From CANQBR01 sp964641395 (GTDB taxonomy: Bacteria > Bacillota > Negativicutes > Acidaminococcales > Acidaminococcaceae), in the NCBI GenBank assembly GCA_964641395.1, contig CAZXKQ010000015.1, positions 1 to 44,578 of the forward strand: DNA of 44,578 nucleotides, written 5' to 3'. The notes below the pieces were generated by a model. The model ran no database searches and was not told the DNA's origin. It saw only the letters and a program-made list of their open reading frames with translations. The translations under genes were made by a program, and so were the position numbers. Positions 17,025-25,263 of this stretch are shown here, piece by piece; positions within the stretch are counted from its first letter, which is position 1; the number at the start of each line of letters is the position of its first letter.

Positions 17025-18371
17025 CTACTTTCCTTCCTCTTCCTCTAGGTACCTGTAGTAGGCCTTGGTTTCCGCCACGATGACTCCGCTGAGCAGGAGG
17101 AGGGCGATGAGGTTGGGGATGGCCATCAGGCCGTTGACGATGTCCGCCAGGGTCCAGATGGTCTCCAGCTTCAGGAAGGGGGCGCAGGCTACGATGAGGA
17201 TGAAGAAGATCCGGTAAGGCATGATGCCCTTAACCCCTACCAGGTACTCTACGCAGCGCTCCCCGTAGTAGTTCCACCCCAGGGTGGTGGTGAAGGCGAA
17301 GAGGGAGAGGGCCACCATCAGCAGGTAGCTGCCCACGCTGGCGAAGGTGCCGCTGAAGGCCGCCTCGGTCATAGCCGCCCCGTTCAGGTCCCCATGCCAC
17401 ACATCGGTGACCACTAGGGTGAGGCCGGTGAGGGTGCAGATGATGATGGTGTCGATGAAGGTGCCGGTCATGGATACCAGGCCCTGCTCTGCCGGCCACT
17501 TGGTCTTGGCGGCAGCGGCCACGATGGGGGCGGAGCCTAGGCCGGACTCATTGGAGAAGACGCCCCTGGCTACGCCGCTGCGCATGGCCAGCATAACCGT
17601 AGCCCCTAGGAAGCCTCCCTGGGCCGCCGTGCCGGTGAAGGCGCTCTCCAAGACCTTGGCCACGGCCCCAGGCAGGCTGCCGGCGTGGAGCACCAGGATG
17701 CTGACGGTGGCCACGAAGTAGAGGGCGGCCATGAAGGGCACTACGGCCCCGGTAACAGTGGCGATGGAGCGGAGGCCCCCTATGGTCACCACTGCCACCA
17801 GGATGGTCAGGGCGAGGCCGGTGATGTAGGCAGGCAGGCCTATGGTGAGGTTGGTGATTTCAGTGATGGAGTTGATCTGGGCGAAGGTGCCGATGCCGAA
17901 GCAGGCGCAGAGGACGCCGAAGAGGGCGAAGATCACAGCTAGAGGCCGGAACTTCCTGCCTAAGCCGTTCTCTATATAGTACATGGGACCGCCGGAGATG
18001 TTGCCGTTGTCGTCCACCTTGCGGAACTTAACCGCCAGCATACACTCCGCATACTTGGTGGCCATGCCAAAGAAGGCCGCCACCCACATCCAGAAGAGGG
18101 CTCCCGGCCCGCCGGCCCGGATGGCGGTGGCCACCCCTACGATGTTGCCGGTGCCCACCGTGGCCGCCAGGGCGGTACAGAGGGCCTTGAAGCTGCTCAC
18201 GTCCCCCTCCCCCTCGCTCTTAGCGGCGAAGATCATCCGCAGGGCCCTAGGCAGCCGCAGCACCTGGATGAGCTGCAGGCGGATAGTCAGCAGGATGCCG
18301 GTGCCCACCAAGAGGATTAAAAGGGGCGGCCCCCAGACGAAACTGTCAATTTCGTTTAACAACTCCAACAT
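17025..18371 (-). CDS. Sodium:alanine/glycine symporter (AGCS family)
   Basis: A 448-residue inner-membrane transporter with about 10 hydrophobic segments. Family signatures are visible, including ALAATVGTGNIVGVATAI near residue 70 and FSNESGLGSAPIVAAAA further on. AGCS proteins import alanine or glycine with Na+. The start is ATG at 18371, with AGGAGG at a suitable distance; an upstream in-frame start would add 19 residues and run into the leader. A tandem glycine riboswitch plus terminator controls it, so glycine is the likely substrate. A glycine-activated importer would feed catabolism rather than starvation rescue. Confidence 0.95.
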   Translation of the reverse strand: MLELLNEIDSFVWGPPLLILLVGTGILLTIRLQLIQVLRLPRALRMIFAAKSEGEGDVSSFKALCTALAATVGTGNIVGVATAIRAGGPGALFWMWVAAFFGMATKYAECMLAVKFRKVDDNGNISGGPMYYIENGLGRKFRPLAVIFALFGVLCACFGIGTFAQINSITEITNLTIGLPAYITGLALTILVAVVTIGGLRSIATVTGAVVPFMAALYFVATVSILVLHAGSLPGAVAKVLESAFTGTAAQGGFLGATVMLAMRSGVARGVFSNESGLGSAPIVAAAAKTKWPAEQGLVSMTGTFIDTIIICTLTGLTLVVTDVWHGDLNGAAMTEAAFSGTFASVGSYLLMVALSLFAFTTTLGWNYYGERCVEYLVGVKGIMPYRIFFILIVACAPFLKLETIWTLADIVNGLMAIPNLIALLLLSGVIVAETKAYYRYLEEEEGK

Positions 18372-18429
18372 GGATCTTTCCTCCTCGCTTTTTGGTTCGG
18401 CTAGGTGGAGAAAGGGAGCCGGCTGCAAT

Positions 18430-18458
18430 AAAAAAGCTCCCAGACTGACTCTGGAAGC
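18430..18458 (-). terminator. Riboswitch expression-platform terminator
   Basis: On the minus strand GCTTCCAGA and TCTGGGAGC form a 9-bp stem (one G-U), followed by TTTTTTA. It lies between the second aptamer and the symporter start, the expected position for a transcription attenuator. Confidence 0.85.
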
Positions 18459-18517
18459 AATAGTAAAGCCCTCACCCTTCCTAGCTGCCTAACGGCAATG
18501 ACTAGGAAGCAAAGTGC

Positions 18518-18683
18518 TGCTCTGTCCTTTGGCCTGAGAGATTGAGAAGAGCGTCGCTCCCCCGTGCCCCTTCGGCACCCTGTACGGGACTCTCCAGAGT
18601 CGTGTCCGGCGGCAGTTCATCGCTGCAAGGGCAGCACCTGAGAGTTTTACTCCTTCGGTAGGCCTAGGCCTTCTCCTGCCGTC
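18518..18683 (-). ncRNA. Tandem glycine riboswitch
   Basis: Two glycine aptamers in series on the minus strand. Aptamer 1 (about 18683-18609) contains CCGAAGGAGTAA, ACTCTCAGG and GAACTGCCG. Aptamer 2 (about 18600-18518) contains GGAGAGTCCC, TGCCGAAGGGGCA, ATCTCTCAGGCCAAAGGACAGAGC-type closing elements. These are the conserved cores of the gcvT-type element. Tandem aptamers bind glycine and usually turn expression on. The controlled gene is the AGCS symporter. Confidence 0.95.
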
Positions 18684-18715
18684 ATCAACCACACTTTCTT
18701 CACTTTATGTAGGTT

Positions 18716-18743
18716 ATTATAACATAAATGGCCTTGATTGCAA
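18716..18743 (-). promoter_or_regulatory. Promoter of the glycine riboswitch/AGCS transcript
   Basis: TTGCAA (18743-18738) and TATAAT (18721-18716) are separated by 16 bp on the minus strand, about 30 bp before the first aptamer. Confidence 0.8.
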
Positions 18744-18787
18744 GGGCAGAAGTAAAATTTTTGTGAAGTTCTGTCTCCCAGCCCCCA

Positions 18788-20185
18788 CTAGCCGAGGGCC
18801 TTCCAGTAGCCGGTTTTATTAGAGCCTACCCTGGTCAGGTAGCCCCTCTGGCGGAGGTTAGTTATGGCGGTATCCACAGTCGTCTTCCCCACTCCCAGCA
18901 GCGGGGCCAGCTCCTTCTTGGTGATGTGGGGATTGTGGCGCATTTCCGCCAGTATCCTCCCCTGCAGCGTGGACAGAGAGGCCCCCTTCTGGGGCTTCTT
19001 ACCCATCCCTTCCCCTGGCTTGCTCCCCAGGGGGTTCAGCCAGCGGAAGGGTATGGTCACCACGATGGCATTCTCCCGAAAGGCAAAGGACTTCCTGCCG
19101 TATTTTTCCGTAATCGTAGGTACCCCCCTCCCCGTCTTCTCGCTGATGTGGAGCTGGAGGAATATCTCCGACAGTTTTTTATTCACAGGCACCGACTCCC
19201 CTGCGAAAAACCCTTCCATGGTCTGCTCCGGCGCCAGGCTGCCCCGGGAGAGGATTTCTATCCGGTCAGAGTAGATGGTTATCATAGGTTCATTACCAGT
19301 TACCCACTTATTGTGGACAAAGGCATTGATGATGGCTTCCCGGAAGGCAGCCTCCTCAAAGAGGGGGACTTCCTTCCGCTCCACGACCCTGCCTTCCTCG
19401 TCAGCCTGGATGAGGTTCAGCACATCCCCGTACCTCAGCACCTCATCTAGGGAATAAAGGAGGCAGCGGTAGCCGAACTCCCGCACGGAGTACAGTTTGT
19501 CCGCCTTGGAGGTACCGGAAAAAAGAGCAACCCGCAGGGGAAGGTGGGAGTTATCTGCTAAGACCTGGGCCAACAGGTTGTACCTGCCGTCCTCGGTCCG
19601 CAGCCCTAAATTCTTCTCAAAGGTGTCCGGCCTCAGCCTCAGCCCCTTGGCGCCGTAGTAGATCAGCAACTGCTCAAAAGTTAGATCTTGGTACTCTGAC
19701 GGCGTGTTCTCCATGGAGGGCAGCCCCTGCCGCAGGACGGCAAAAAGATAGGACTCTTTTTCCGGGTATCTCTGCAGTTGTTCCTTGCTGGAGCCGATGC
19801 GGATATAACGCTTCTGCCTGAAGGCGGTGGGAACGCCCTTGGCCGCCGCTATGGTCAAGACCACTATCCTCTTCCCCTGGATGAGGGCCTCGTGGAAGGC
19901 GAAGTTCACGTAGGGCTCCAGCTGTCGGGCCAGAAAATGCTGCAGGGGTTCATTTTTCACGTTTTGGTCATAATTAAAGGCCGTCCCTACCAGAGCGTGG
20001 GTTCCATCCTCCACCCCCCACACAAGGTAGGCCGAAGACCTGCCGCAGTAGGCGGCACTGTTGGCCAGGGCCGAGATATACTCCCCTAGCTCGTAGGGTT
20101 CGTACCAATCTTTTTTGAACTCGAACCATTCCTTTTCAAAGCTGTATGCGGTGAGTTCCTGAAGCAAGCTGGGGAGATCGGCCAT
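18788..20185 (-). CDS. AlbA_2 (Schlafen-type) and HATPase_c_4 domain regulator with C-terminal winged helix
   Basis: A 465-residue protein. Residues 1-140 match the AlbA_2/Schlafen domain (EKEWFEFKKDWY, then LVWGVEDGTHALVGT). The middle includes EAAFREAIINAFVHN and ILSRGSL, typical of the GHKL-like ATPase domain paired with AlbA_2 in proteins annotated as RecG-like helicase or transcriptional regulator. The C-terminal 65 residues are a winged helix (HITKKELAPLLGVGKTTVDTAITNLRQRGYL). The substrate is unknown; DNA-binding regulation or stress/phage-related roles have been proposed for the family. It has its own promoter at 20238-20266 and is not in an operon. Confidence 0.85.
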   Translation of the reverse strand: MADLPSLLQELTAYSFEKEWFEFKKDWYEPYELGEYISALANSAAYCGRSSAYLVWGVEDGTHALVGTAFNYDQNVKNEPLQHFLARQLEPYVNFAFHEALIQGKRIVVLTIAAAKGVPTAFRQKRYIRIGSSKEQLQRYPEKESYLFAVLRQGLPSMENTPSEYQDLTFEQLLIYYGAKGLRLRPDTFEKNLGLRTEDGRYNLLAQVLADNSHLPLRVALFSGTSKADKLYSVREFGYRCLLYSLDEVLRYGDVLNLIQADEEGRVVERKEVPLFEEAAFREAIINAFVHNKWVTGNEPMITIYSDRIEILSRGSLAPEQTMEGFFAGESVPVNKKLSEIFLQLHISEKTGRGVPTITEKYGRKSFAFRENAIVVTIPFRWLNPLGSKPGEGMGKKPQKGASLSTLQGRILAEMRHNPHITKKELAPLLGVGKTTVDTAITNLRQRGYLTRVGSNKTGYWKALG

Positions 20186-20237
20186 GGTAACCTCAGCCTC
20201 CTAAAAATATTGTCCGGGTGATAAACCAGGTAATATA

Positions 20238-20266
20238 ATCATACCATAGGGCCGCCCCTTCTGCAA
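20238..20266 (-). promoter_or_regulatory. Promoter of the AlbA_2-domain gene
   Basis: TTGCAG (20266-20261) and TATGAT (20243-20238) are separated by 17 bp on the minus strand, about 50 bp before the start codon. It overlaps the end of the molybdenum operon, where no clear terminator is visible. Confidence 0.6.
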
Positions 20267-20287
20267 CCGTTCCAGGGGAAAAAGGCC

Positions 20288-20641
20288 CTACTTGCCGCCG
20301 AAATACTTGGCGAAGCTCAGGGCCGCCTGCTGCTGCACCTCCCGGTCAAAGGCCACGTAGGCGGCTAGCAGCTCCTCTCCCGCGGGAGTGAGGGCGGCGA
20401 ACCCTCCTTGGGCCCCTCCTGCCGCCGCCTCCACCAGCTTGTAGCCTAGGTCCGCCTCCGCCCGGCGGAGGATCTTCCAGGCCTTGCTGCTGGACATGCC
20501 CATGCTCTGGTAGGCGGCCCGCAGGGAGCCATGCTGGGCCACCAGCCTCATCAGTTCCGCCACCCCCTTGCCGAAGGACAGCTGCTGGTTGAAGACCCGC
20601 ACCTTGATATGGTAGTTGGCCGGCGCTCTGTAGTTTGACAT
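20288..20641 (-). CDS. ModE-like winged-helix regulator (DNA-binding domain only)
   Basis: A 117-residue protein with the ModE N-terminal winged helix: VRVFNQQLSFGKGVAELM, GSLRAAYQSMGMSSSKAWKILRRAE and LGYKLVEAAAGGAQGGFAALTPAG. ModE represses molybdate uptake genes when molybdate is bound to C-terminal Mop domains. Those domains are missing here, as in many single-domain ModE relatives, so the ligand sensor is unclear. The start is ATG at 20641, 1 bp after the MoeA-like gene stop, with AGGGGTGG upstream. It is the last gene of the molybdenum operon, which makes autoregulation likely. Confidence 0.88.
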   Translation of the reverse strand: MSNYRAPANYHIKVRVFNQQLSFGKGVAELMRLVAQHGSLRAAYQSMGMSSSKAWKILRRAEADLGYKLVEAAAGGAQGGFAALTPAGEELLAAYVAFDREVQQQAALSFAKYFGGK

Positions 20642-20642
20642 C

Positions 20643-21665
20643 TTACCACCCCTTGGCAAAGCCGCAAGCAGGATAGGTGCAGGGGTTGCAGCCTAGGCAG
20701 AGGCCCCCCTCCCCTAGGCTGGCTAGGGCAGCGGCGCTGAGCCTCTCCCCGGCGGCCAGCCGCGGCAGCACGGCGTCGAAGATGGTTACCCGGTCATGCA
20801 GCACGCAGCCAGGCAGGCCGCAGAGGGGCTTGTCCCCTGGCAGATAGGCCAGGAGGAACATGGCCCCCGGCAGCACCGGCGCCCCGTAGCTCACCACCTC
20901 CGCCCCGCTGGCCTTGATGGCGGCGGGGGTCCTGTCGTCTGGGTCTACGCTCATGCCTCCGGTGCAGAAGAGGAGCTCCGCCACCTCCGCCGCCTCCCGG
21001 ATAGCCGCCTGGATCAGGGCCGGCTGGTCAGGCAGCAGCCTTTCGTACACCACCCTGATGCCGTAGGCGGCCAGCTTGGCCTTCACCACCGGCCCGAAGC
21101 CGTCAGGCACTAAGCCCTTGGCCACCTCGTTGCCGGTGATCAGCAGGGCGGCTGTCTGCTTCACGTAGGGCAACACCTGGAAGAGGGGCCGGCCCTGCAG
21201 CCCTGCCACCACCTGCTCCAACTTCCTTTTAGCCAGCATGAGGGGGATGATCCGCAGACCGGCCAGCTTGGCCCCTGCCGCCACCGGGGTCTGGCCCCAG
21301 CGGCAGGCGCACATCACCTCTCCCGCCTGGTTGAAGTGGAGGAGCTTTTCCCTCTCCACCGTGAAGAGGCCGGGCTGGGCGGCGAACAGCTCCACCTTCC
21401 CCTCCCAGCAGGGCCCGCTGGTCACCCCTGGGCCGGCGCAACAGCTGGCCAGCAGCTGGGCCGCCTCTTCCTCGTGGACTAGGCCTGGATCCGGCTCCCA
21501 CACGTAGAGCCGCTCCTTGCCCATGGCCAGGAGCAGGGGTATGTCCTCTGCCTGCACCAGGTGGCCCCTGCGGAAGGCCGGCCCCTTGCTCACCCCGGGG
21601 ACGATGCGGGTAAGGTCGTGGCAGAGGACGCAGCCCACTGCCTCTTCCGTCTTGATAGTCTTCAT
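20643..21665 (-). CDS. MoeA/MoCF-type molybdopterin-binding protein
   Basis: A 340-residue protein of the molybdopterin-binding family (MoCF_biosynth fold). The core around residues 170-260 has ALLITGNEVAKG and LLFCTGGMSVDPDDRTPAAI, the nucleotide/molybdopterin-binding loop shared with MoeA and CinA. The N-terminal 150 residues are unlike full MoeA. The C-terminus ends in a Cys-rich stretch, CLGCNPCTYPACGF, that could bind a metal or iron-sulfur cluster. In this context it most likely helps molybdenum insertion or cofactor handling for the hydroxylase. It lies 13 bp after modA and 1 bp before the ModE-like gene. Confidence 0.85.
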   Translation of the reverse strand: MKTIKTEEAVGCVLCHDLTRIVPGVSKGPAFRRGHLVQAEDIPLLLAMGKERLYVWEPDPGLVHEEEAAQLLASCCAGPGVTSGPCWEGKVELFAAQPGLFTVEREKLLHFNQAGEVMCACRWGQTPVAAGAKLAGLRIIPLMLAKRKLEQVVAGLQGRPLFQVLPYVKQTAALLITGNEVAKGLVPDGFGPVVKAKLAAYGIRVVYERLLPDQPALIQAAIREAAEVAELLFCTGGMSVDPDDRTPAAIKASGAEVVSYGAPVLPGAMFLLAYLPGDKPLCGLPGCVLHDRVTIFDAVLPRLAAGERLSAAALASLGEGGLCLGCNPCTYPACGFAKGW

Positions 21666-21678
21666 GCTATGCCTCCTA

Positions 21679-22473
21679 CTACTTCTGCTGGGAGCCCTCC
21701 GGGGCAGGCTGGAGCAGGGTGAAGCCGTAGCGCCGCCAGATAGGCTGGGCTCCCTGGAGGTAGGCGGCCAGGCGCCGGGCTGCCTCCTTCTCCTTGCTGG
21801 CCTTCAACAGGCCCAGGGGGTAGACTATCCTCTGCCCGCTGGCCCCTAGGGCGGCCACCTCCACCACCTCCACCTGGTCCGTGAGGGCGGCATCGGTGGC
21901 GTAGACCAGGCCGGCCTGGGCGCTGCCCTGGGCCACCCAGCCCAGCACCTGGCTGACGCTGGTGGCCAAACTGGCCTTGGCCTTCACCTGCTGCCACAGG
22001 CCTAGGTGTTGCAGATAGGCCTGGGCGTAGGCGCCGGCTGGTACGCTGGCCGGCTCCCCTAGGGCCAGCACCCCTGCCTTCCCCAGCTCCCTAAAGCCCC
22101 TCACCTGGGCAGGGTTGCCCTTGGGCACTATCAGCACCAGGGCATTTCCTAAGAGGGGCTTGACGCTGTCTGCCTCCACCAGGCCCTGGGCCACCAAGGC
22201 GTCCAGGGGCCCAGGGGCGGCGGGGAGGAAGAGGTCCGCCTCTAAGCCCTGCTCCAGCTGCCGTTGCAGGTGGCCGGAGCCAGCGTAGACTCCTTCCACC
22301 CTGATGTGTTCCTGCCGGCTGAAGGCAGGGAGGAGCTCCTTCTCCAATACCTGTTCTAAACTGGCTGCCGCCGCGATCCGCAGGCGGACCTGCTGCTGGT
22401 GCCGGGCCTGGCTGCAGCCCAGGCAGAGGAACAGGCCCAGCAGCAGTCCTAAAAGCCCGTACTTCTTCTGCAT
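21679..22473 (-). CDS. modA: Molybdate ABC transporter substrate-binding lipoprotein ModA
   Basis: A 264-residue lipoprotein with a signal peptide and lipobox LCLGC (Cys20 becomes the lipidated residue). Periplasmic-binding-protein features include AAAASLEQVLEKELLPAF, YAGSGHLQRQLEQG and ADLFLPAAPGPLDALVAQG, matching ModA/WtpA-like binding of molybdate or tungstate. It overlaps the 3' end of modC by 25 bases, and its start is preceded by GGAGGT. The gene order modB-modC-modA is unusual, since modA normally comes first, and the overlap suggests coupled translation at a lower level than in the standard order. Confidence 0.93.
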   Translation of the reverse strand: MQKKYGLLGLLLGLFLCLGCSQARHQQQVRLRIAAAASLEQVLEKELLPAFSRQEHIRVEGVYAGSGHLQRQLEQGLEADLFLPAAPGPLDALVAQGLVEADSVKPLLGNALVLIVPKGNPAQVRGFRELGKAGVLALGEPASVPAGAYAQAYLQHLGLWQQVKAKASLATSVSQVLGWVAQGSAQAGLVYATDAALTDQVEVVEVAALGASGQRIVYPLGLLKASKEKEAARRLAAYLQGAQPIWRRYGFTLLQPAPEGSQQK

Positions 22474-23132
22474 TCTTCCACCTCCGTCACCCTTCCCTGC
22501 TCCAGCCGCAGCAACTTGTGACAGAGAGGCAGCAAGTCCTCCCGCCGGTGGCTGACGATGATGGCCAGGGCGGCAGTGGCGGCCAGCAAGGCAGCCAGCT
22601 CCCTGCCCACCTCCCTCCGCAAAACTTCGTCCAAGCCACTGAAGGGCTCGTCTAAGAGCAAGAGGCGGGGCCTGGAGCCTAGCAGCCGGGCCAGGGCCAG
22701 GCGCTGCCTCTCCCCCCAGCTCAGACTGGCAGGATAGCGCTCCCCCAGCCCCTCCAAGCGCAGGCGGCGCAAGAGCTGGGCCACCTCCTGCTCCCGCTCC
22801 CTCCTAGGAAGGCCCAGGGAGCTTAGGCCGCAGCGGATGTTGTCCGCCACAGTGAGGTTGGGGAAGAGGGCCAAGTTAGGAAAGAGGTAGCCGCAGCGCC
22901 GCTGCCGGGGAAGCAGGCTGAAACCGGTGGCCGTGTCCGCCAGCAGCCTGCCTCCCAGCTCTATACGGCCCTCATCCATGGGCAGCAGGCCTGCCAAGCA
23001 CTTCAAAACGGTGGTCTTGCCGCTGCCGGAGGGCCCCATCAGGCCCAGCACCGGCTGCTGGGAGCTGAGGTGCAGCCTCACCTCCAAGGTGAAGGGGGCC
23101 AGCTTCTTTTTGATAGCAGCCTGTAGCTCCAT
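22449..23132 (-). CDS. modC: Molybdate ABC transporter ATPase ModC (short form)
   Basis: A 227-residue ATPase with Walker A GPSGSGKTT (residues 33-41), signature LSWGERQRLALARLL and Walker B LLLLDEP, followed by the D-loop SGLD and His switch IVSHRRED. Typical ModC proteins have a C-terminal molybdate-binding Mop/TOBE domain of about 130 residues. This one ends after the ATPase core, so transport would lack that feedback. It is separated by 1 bp from modB and overlaps modA. Confidence 0.92.
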   Translation of the reverse strand: MELQAAIKKKLAPFTLEVRLHLSSQQPVLGLMGPSGSGKTTVLKCLAGLLPMDEGRIELGGRLLADTATGFSLLPRQRRCGYLFPNLALFPNLTVADNIRCGLSSLGLPRREREQEVAQLLRRLRLEGLGERYPASLSWGERQRLALARLLGSRPRLLLLDEPFSGLDEVLRREVGRELAALLAATAALAIIVSHRREDLLPLCHKLLRLEQGRVTEVEECRRSTGF

Positions 23133-23133
23133 C

Positions 23134-23829
23134 TCAGCCCTCCCACCTCTTCCGGCTGCGGTAGAGGTAATAGTTCAGCAACAGCACTACCCCCAGGCCC
23201 AGCAGGGCGGCCACTCCGGCGTAGGCGGCAGCCGTCTGCCACTGGCCGGCGGCTACGGCGCTGTAGATGGCCAGGGGCAGGGTGCGGGTCAGGCCGGCTA
23301 TGTTGCCTGCCACCATGATGGTGGCGCCAAACTCCCCCATGGCCCGGGCAAAGGCCAGCACCGCCCCGGCCATCAGGCCGCTGCCAGCGTTGGGCAGCAG
23401 CACCTTGAGGAAGATGGCCCCCTCCCCCATGCCCAGGGTGCGGGCCGCCGCCACCAAATCCGGCTCTACCTGCTCCAAGGCCCCCCGGGCCGCCCTGTAC
23501 ATAAGGGGGAAGGCGATGACGCTGGCTGCCATCACTGTGGCCAGCCAGGTGAAGGCCAGGTCCAAACCCAGTACCTGGCGGCAGAAACTGCCCAGGGGCC
23601 CCCGGGCCCCGCAGAGGTAGAGGAGGAAGAAGCCGGCCACCGTAGGGGGCAGCACCAGGGGCAGGGTGAAGAGGCTGTCTAACAAGAGCCGCCAGCGAGG
23701 CCGCAGGCGGCCCACCTGCCAGGCTAAGAGGAGGCCCAGGCAGAAGACCAGCCCGCTGGTGAGGGCGGCAGTCTGGAGGGAGAGCCAGAGGGGGCTCCAG
23801 TCTAGAGGGGAAAGGTCAAGCTCTGCCAC
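23134..23829 (-). CDS. modB: Molybdate ABC transporter permease ModB
   Basis: A 231-residue inner-membrane permease with five to six hydrophobic segments. The cytoplasmic EAA loop that docks ModC is visible as PDLVAAARTLGMGEGAIFLKVLLP (around residue 125), and RAMGEFGATIMVAGN is the hallmark ModB segment after it. It partners ModC and ModA encoded immediately downstream. The start overlaps the MOSC-Mog gene by 14 bases. Confidence 0.95.
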   Translation of the reverse strand: MAELDLSPLDWSPLWLSLQTAALTSGLVFCLGLLLAWQVGRLRPRWRLLLDSLFTLPLVLPPTVAGFFLLYLCGARGPLGSFCRQVLGLDLAFTWLATVMAASVIAFPLMYRAARGALEQVEPDLVAAARTLGMGEGAIFLKVLLPNAGSGLMAGAVLAFARAMGEFGATIMVAGNIAGLTRTLPLAIYSAVAAGQWQTAAAYAGVAALLGLGVVLLLNYYLYRSRKRWEG

Positions 23830-24769
23830 AGTCCTTCACCTGCCCCTGCAAAAGCTCCAAGGCGTGGCCCAGCACCGGCAGGAGGTAGTCTAAGCCCTCC
23901 GCCACTGCCTTAGGGCTGCCTGGCAGATTGATAATCAGGCAGCGGCCCCGGGTCACCGCCACCCCCCGGCTGAGCATGGCCCGGGGGGTCTTAGTCAGGG
24001 AGTAGGCCCGCAGGGCCTCCGCCAGGCCTGGCACCGACCGCTCTGCCACCTGCAGGGTGGCCTCGGGAGTCACGTCCCGGGGGCTGAGGCCGGTACCGCC
24101 GCTGGTGATGATCAGCCCTACACCCTCCCTATCCGCCAGCTCCAGCAGGACCTGGCTGATGGCCTCTTGCTCATCTGCCACTAGCCTGGCGGCAGCCACC
24201 CTGTAACCGGCCGCCTCCAGTAGCCGGCGGGCCGTAGGGCCGCTTTCATCCTCCCTGCTACCGGCGGCGCTGCGGTCGGACACCGTCACCACTGCTGCCA
24301 AGGGTTCCCCAGACAGGGGCTCCTCCAGGCTGAACTCGTCTCCCAGCCTGAGGCTGCCTCCCTGCCGTACCCAGGCGAAGACCCCTAGCTTAGGCATCAG
24401 GCAGCGGCCTAGGCGCTGGGCTATGGCACAGCCTCGGTGGCAGTCCTTCCCTAGCTGGCTCACCTCCAGTACCACTCCGCGGGAGCTGTGGAGACGGCTG
24501 CCCACTTGGAGCCGGCTCCAGTCCAGGCCGGCCAGGCGGAGGTTTTCTCCGAAGGCCCCCGCCTCCAGCTCCACCCCCTCTTGGGCGGCAAAGGCGGCCG
24601 CCGCTTCCTCGCTTAAAAGGGAGACCTGCCGCTGCCAAGGGCCGGCGTGGGCATCTCCCACCAGGCCCCAGTCTGCCTGGGCCTGGGCTGCCGCCACCGG
24701 CAGCTTAGCCGTCCCCCGCTGCCGGCTGAGGCAGATGGCCGTCACCCGGCCCTTCACTGCTGCTGCCAT
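23816..24769 (-). CDS. MOSC domain-MogA/MoaB fusion protein
   Basis: A 317-residue fusion. Residues 1-150 form a MOSC domain (WGLVGDAHAG, AGAFGENLRL, LGKDCHRGCAIAQRLG with the conserved Cys), a fold that handles sulfur carriers or molybdenum cofactor. Residues 158-317 match MogA/MoaB (AAVVTVSDRSAAG, LIITSGGTGLSPRDVTPEAT, LIINLPGSPKAV), the molybdopterin adenylyltransferase step before molybdenum insertion. Fusing the two suggests channelling of adenylylated molybdopterin toward a sulfurated cofactor, as needed by xanthine dehydrogenase-type enzymes. It overlaps moaC by 16 bases and modB by 14. Confidence 0.92.
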   Translation of the reverse strand: MAAAVKGRVTAICLSRQRGTAKLPVAAAQAQADWGLVGDAHAGPWQRQVSLLSEEAAAAFAAQEGVELEAGAFGENLRLAGLDWSRLQVGSRLHSSRGVVLEVSQLGKDCHRGCAIAQRLGRCLMPKLGVFAWVRQGGSLRLGDEFSLEEPLSGEPLAAVVTVSDRSAAGSREDESGPTARRLLEAAGYRVAAARLVADEQEAISQVLLELADREGVGLIITSGGTGLSPRDVTPEATLQVAERSVPGLAEALRAYSLTKTPRAMLSRGVAVTRGRCLIINLPGSPKAVAEGLDYLLPVLGHALELLQGQVKDCGRA

Positions 24770-25242
24770 CTGTAGTCACCGCTCCTTCCGCCGGTTTTGC
24801 TCACTAGGTGCACATCCTGGATCACCAGGGCCTTGCTGACCCCCTTACACATGTCGTAGAGGGCCAGCAGGGCGATCTGCACCCCGGTAAGGGCCTCCAT
24901 TTCCACTCCCGTCCGGGCCACCGCCGCCGCCTTGCAGGTGACTTCCACCGCCCCCGCCTCCTCATCTAGCGCCAGCTCCACCTGGCACTTAGTCAGGGGC
25001 AGGGGGTGGCAGAGGGGGATGAGCTCACTGGCCTTCTTCGCCCCCTGTAGGCCGGCGATGCGGGCTACCGCCAGGGCGTCTCCCTTCGGCAGGGCCTGGG
25101 CCTTCAGTAAGTCCAGCACCCTTTGCCCCACCAGCAGGCGGCCTACAGCCACCGCCTCCCTGGCGGTAACGGCCTTGGCCCCGATATCTACCATCAGGGC
25201 CTGGCCCCTGTCATCTAGGTGGCTGAAGCCTTCCATGTCCAT
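24754..25242 (-). CDS. moaC: Cyclic pyranopterin monophosphate synthase MoaC
   Basis: A 162-residue MoaC, which converts the MoaA product 3',8-cyclo-GTP into cyclic pyranopterin monophosphate. Signatures visible are MVDIGAKAVTAREAVA, KASELIPLCHPLPLTK and EMEALTGVQIALLALYDMCK, containing the active-site residues. It is complete and the first gene of an eight-gene overlapping operon that runs to 20288. GAGGAG lies just ahead of the start, and a candidate ModE site overlaps the promoter at 25264-25294. Confidence 0.97.
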   Translation of the reverse strand: MDMEGFSHLDDRGQALMVDIGAKAVTAREAVAVGRLLVGQRVLDLLKAQALPKGDALAVARIAGLQGAKKASELIPLCHPLPLTKCQVELALDEEAGAVEVTCKAAAVARTGVEMEALTGVQIALLALYDMCKGVSKALVIQDVHLVSKTGGRSGDYRWQQQ

Positions 25243-25263
25243 CCCCTCCTCTTTCGTTATTAG

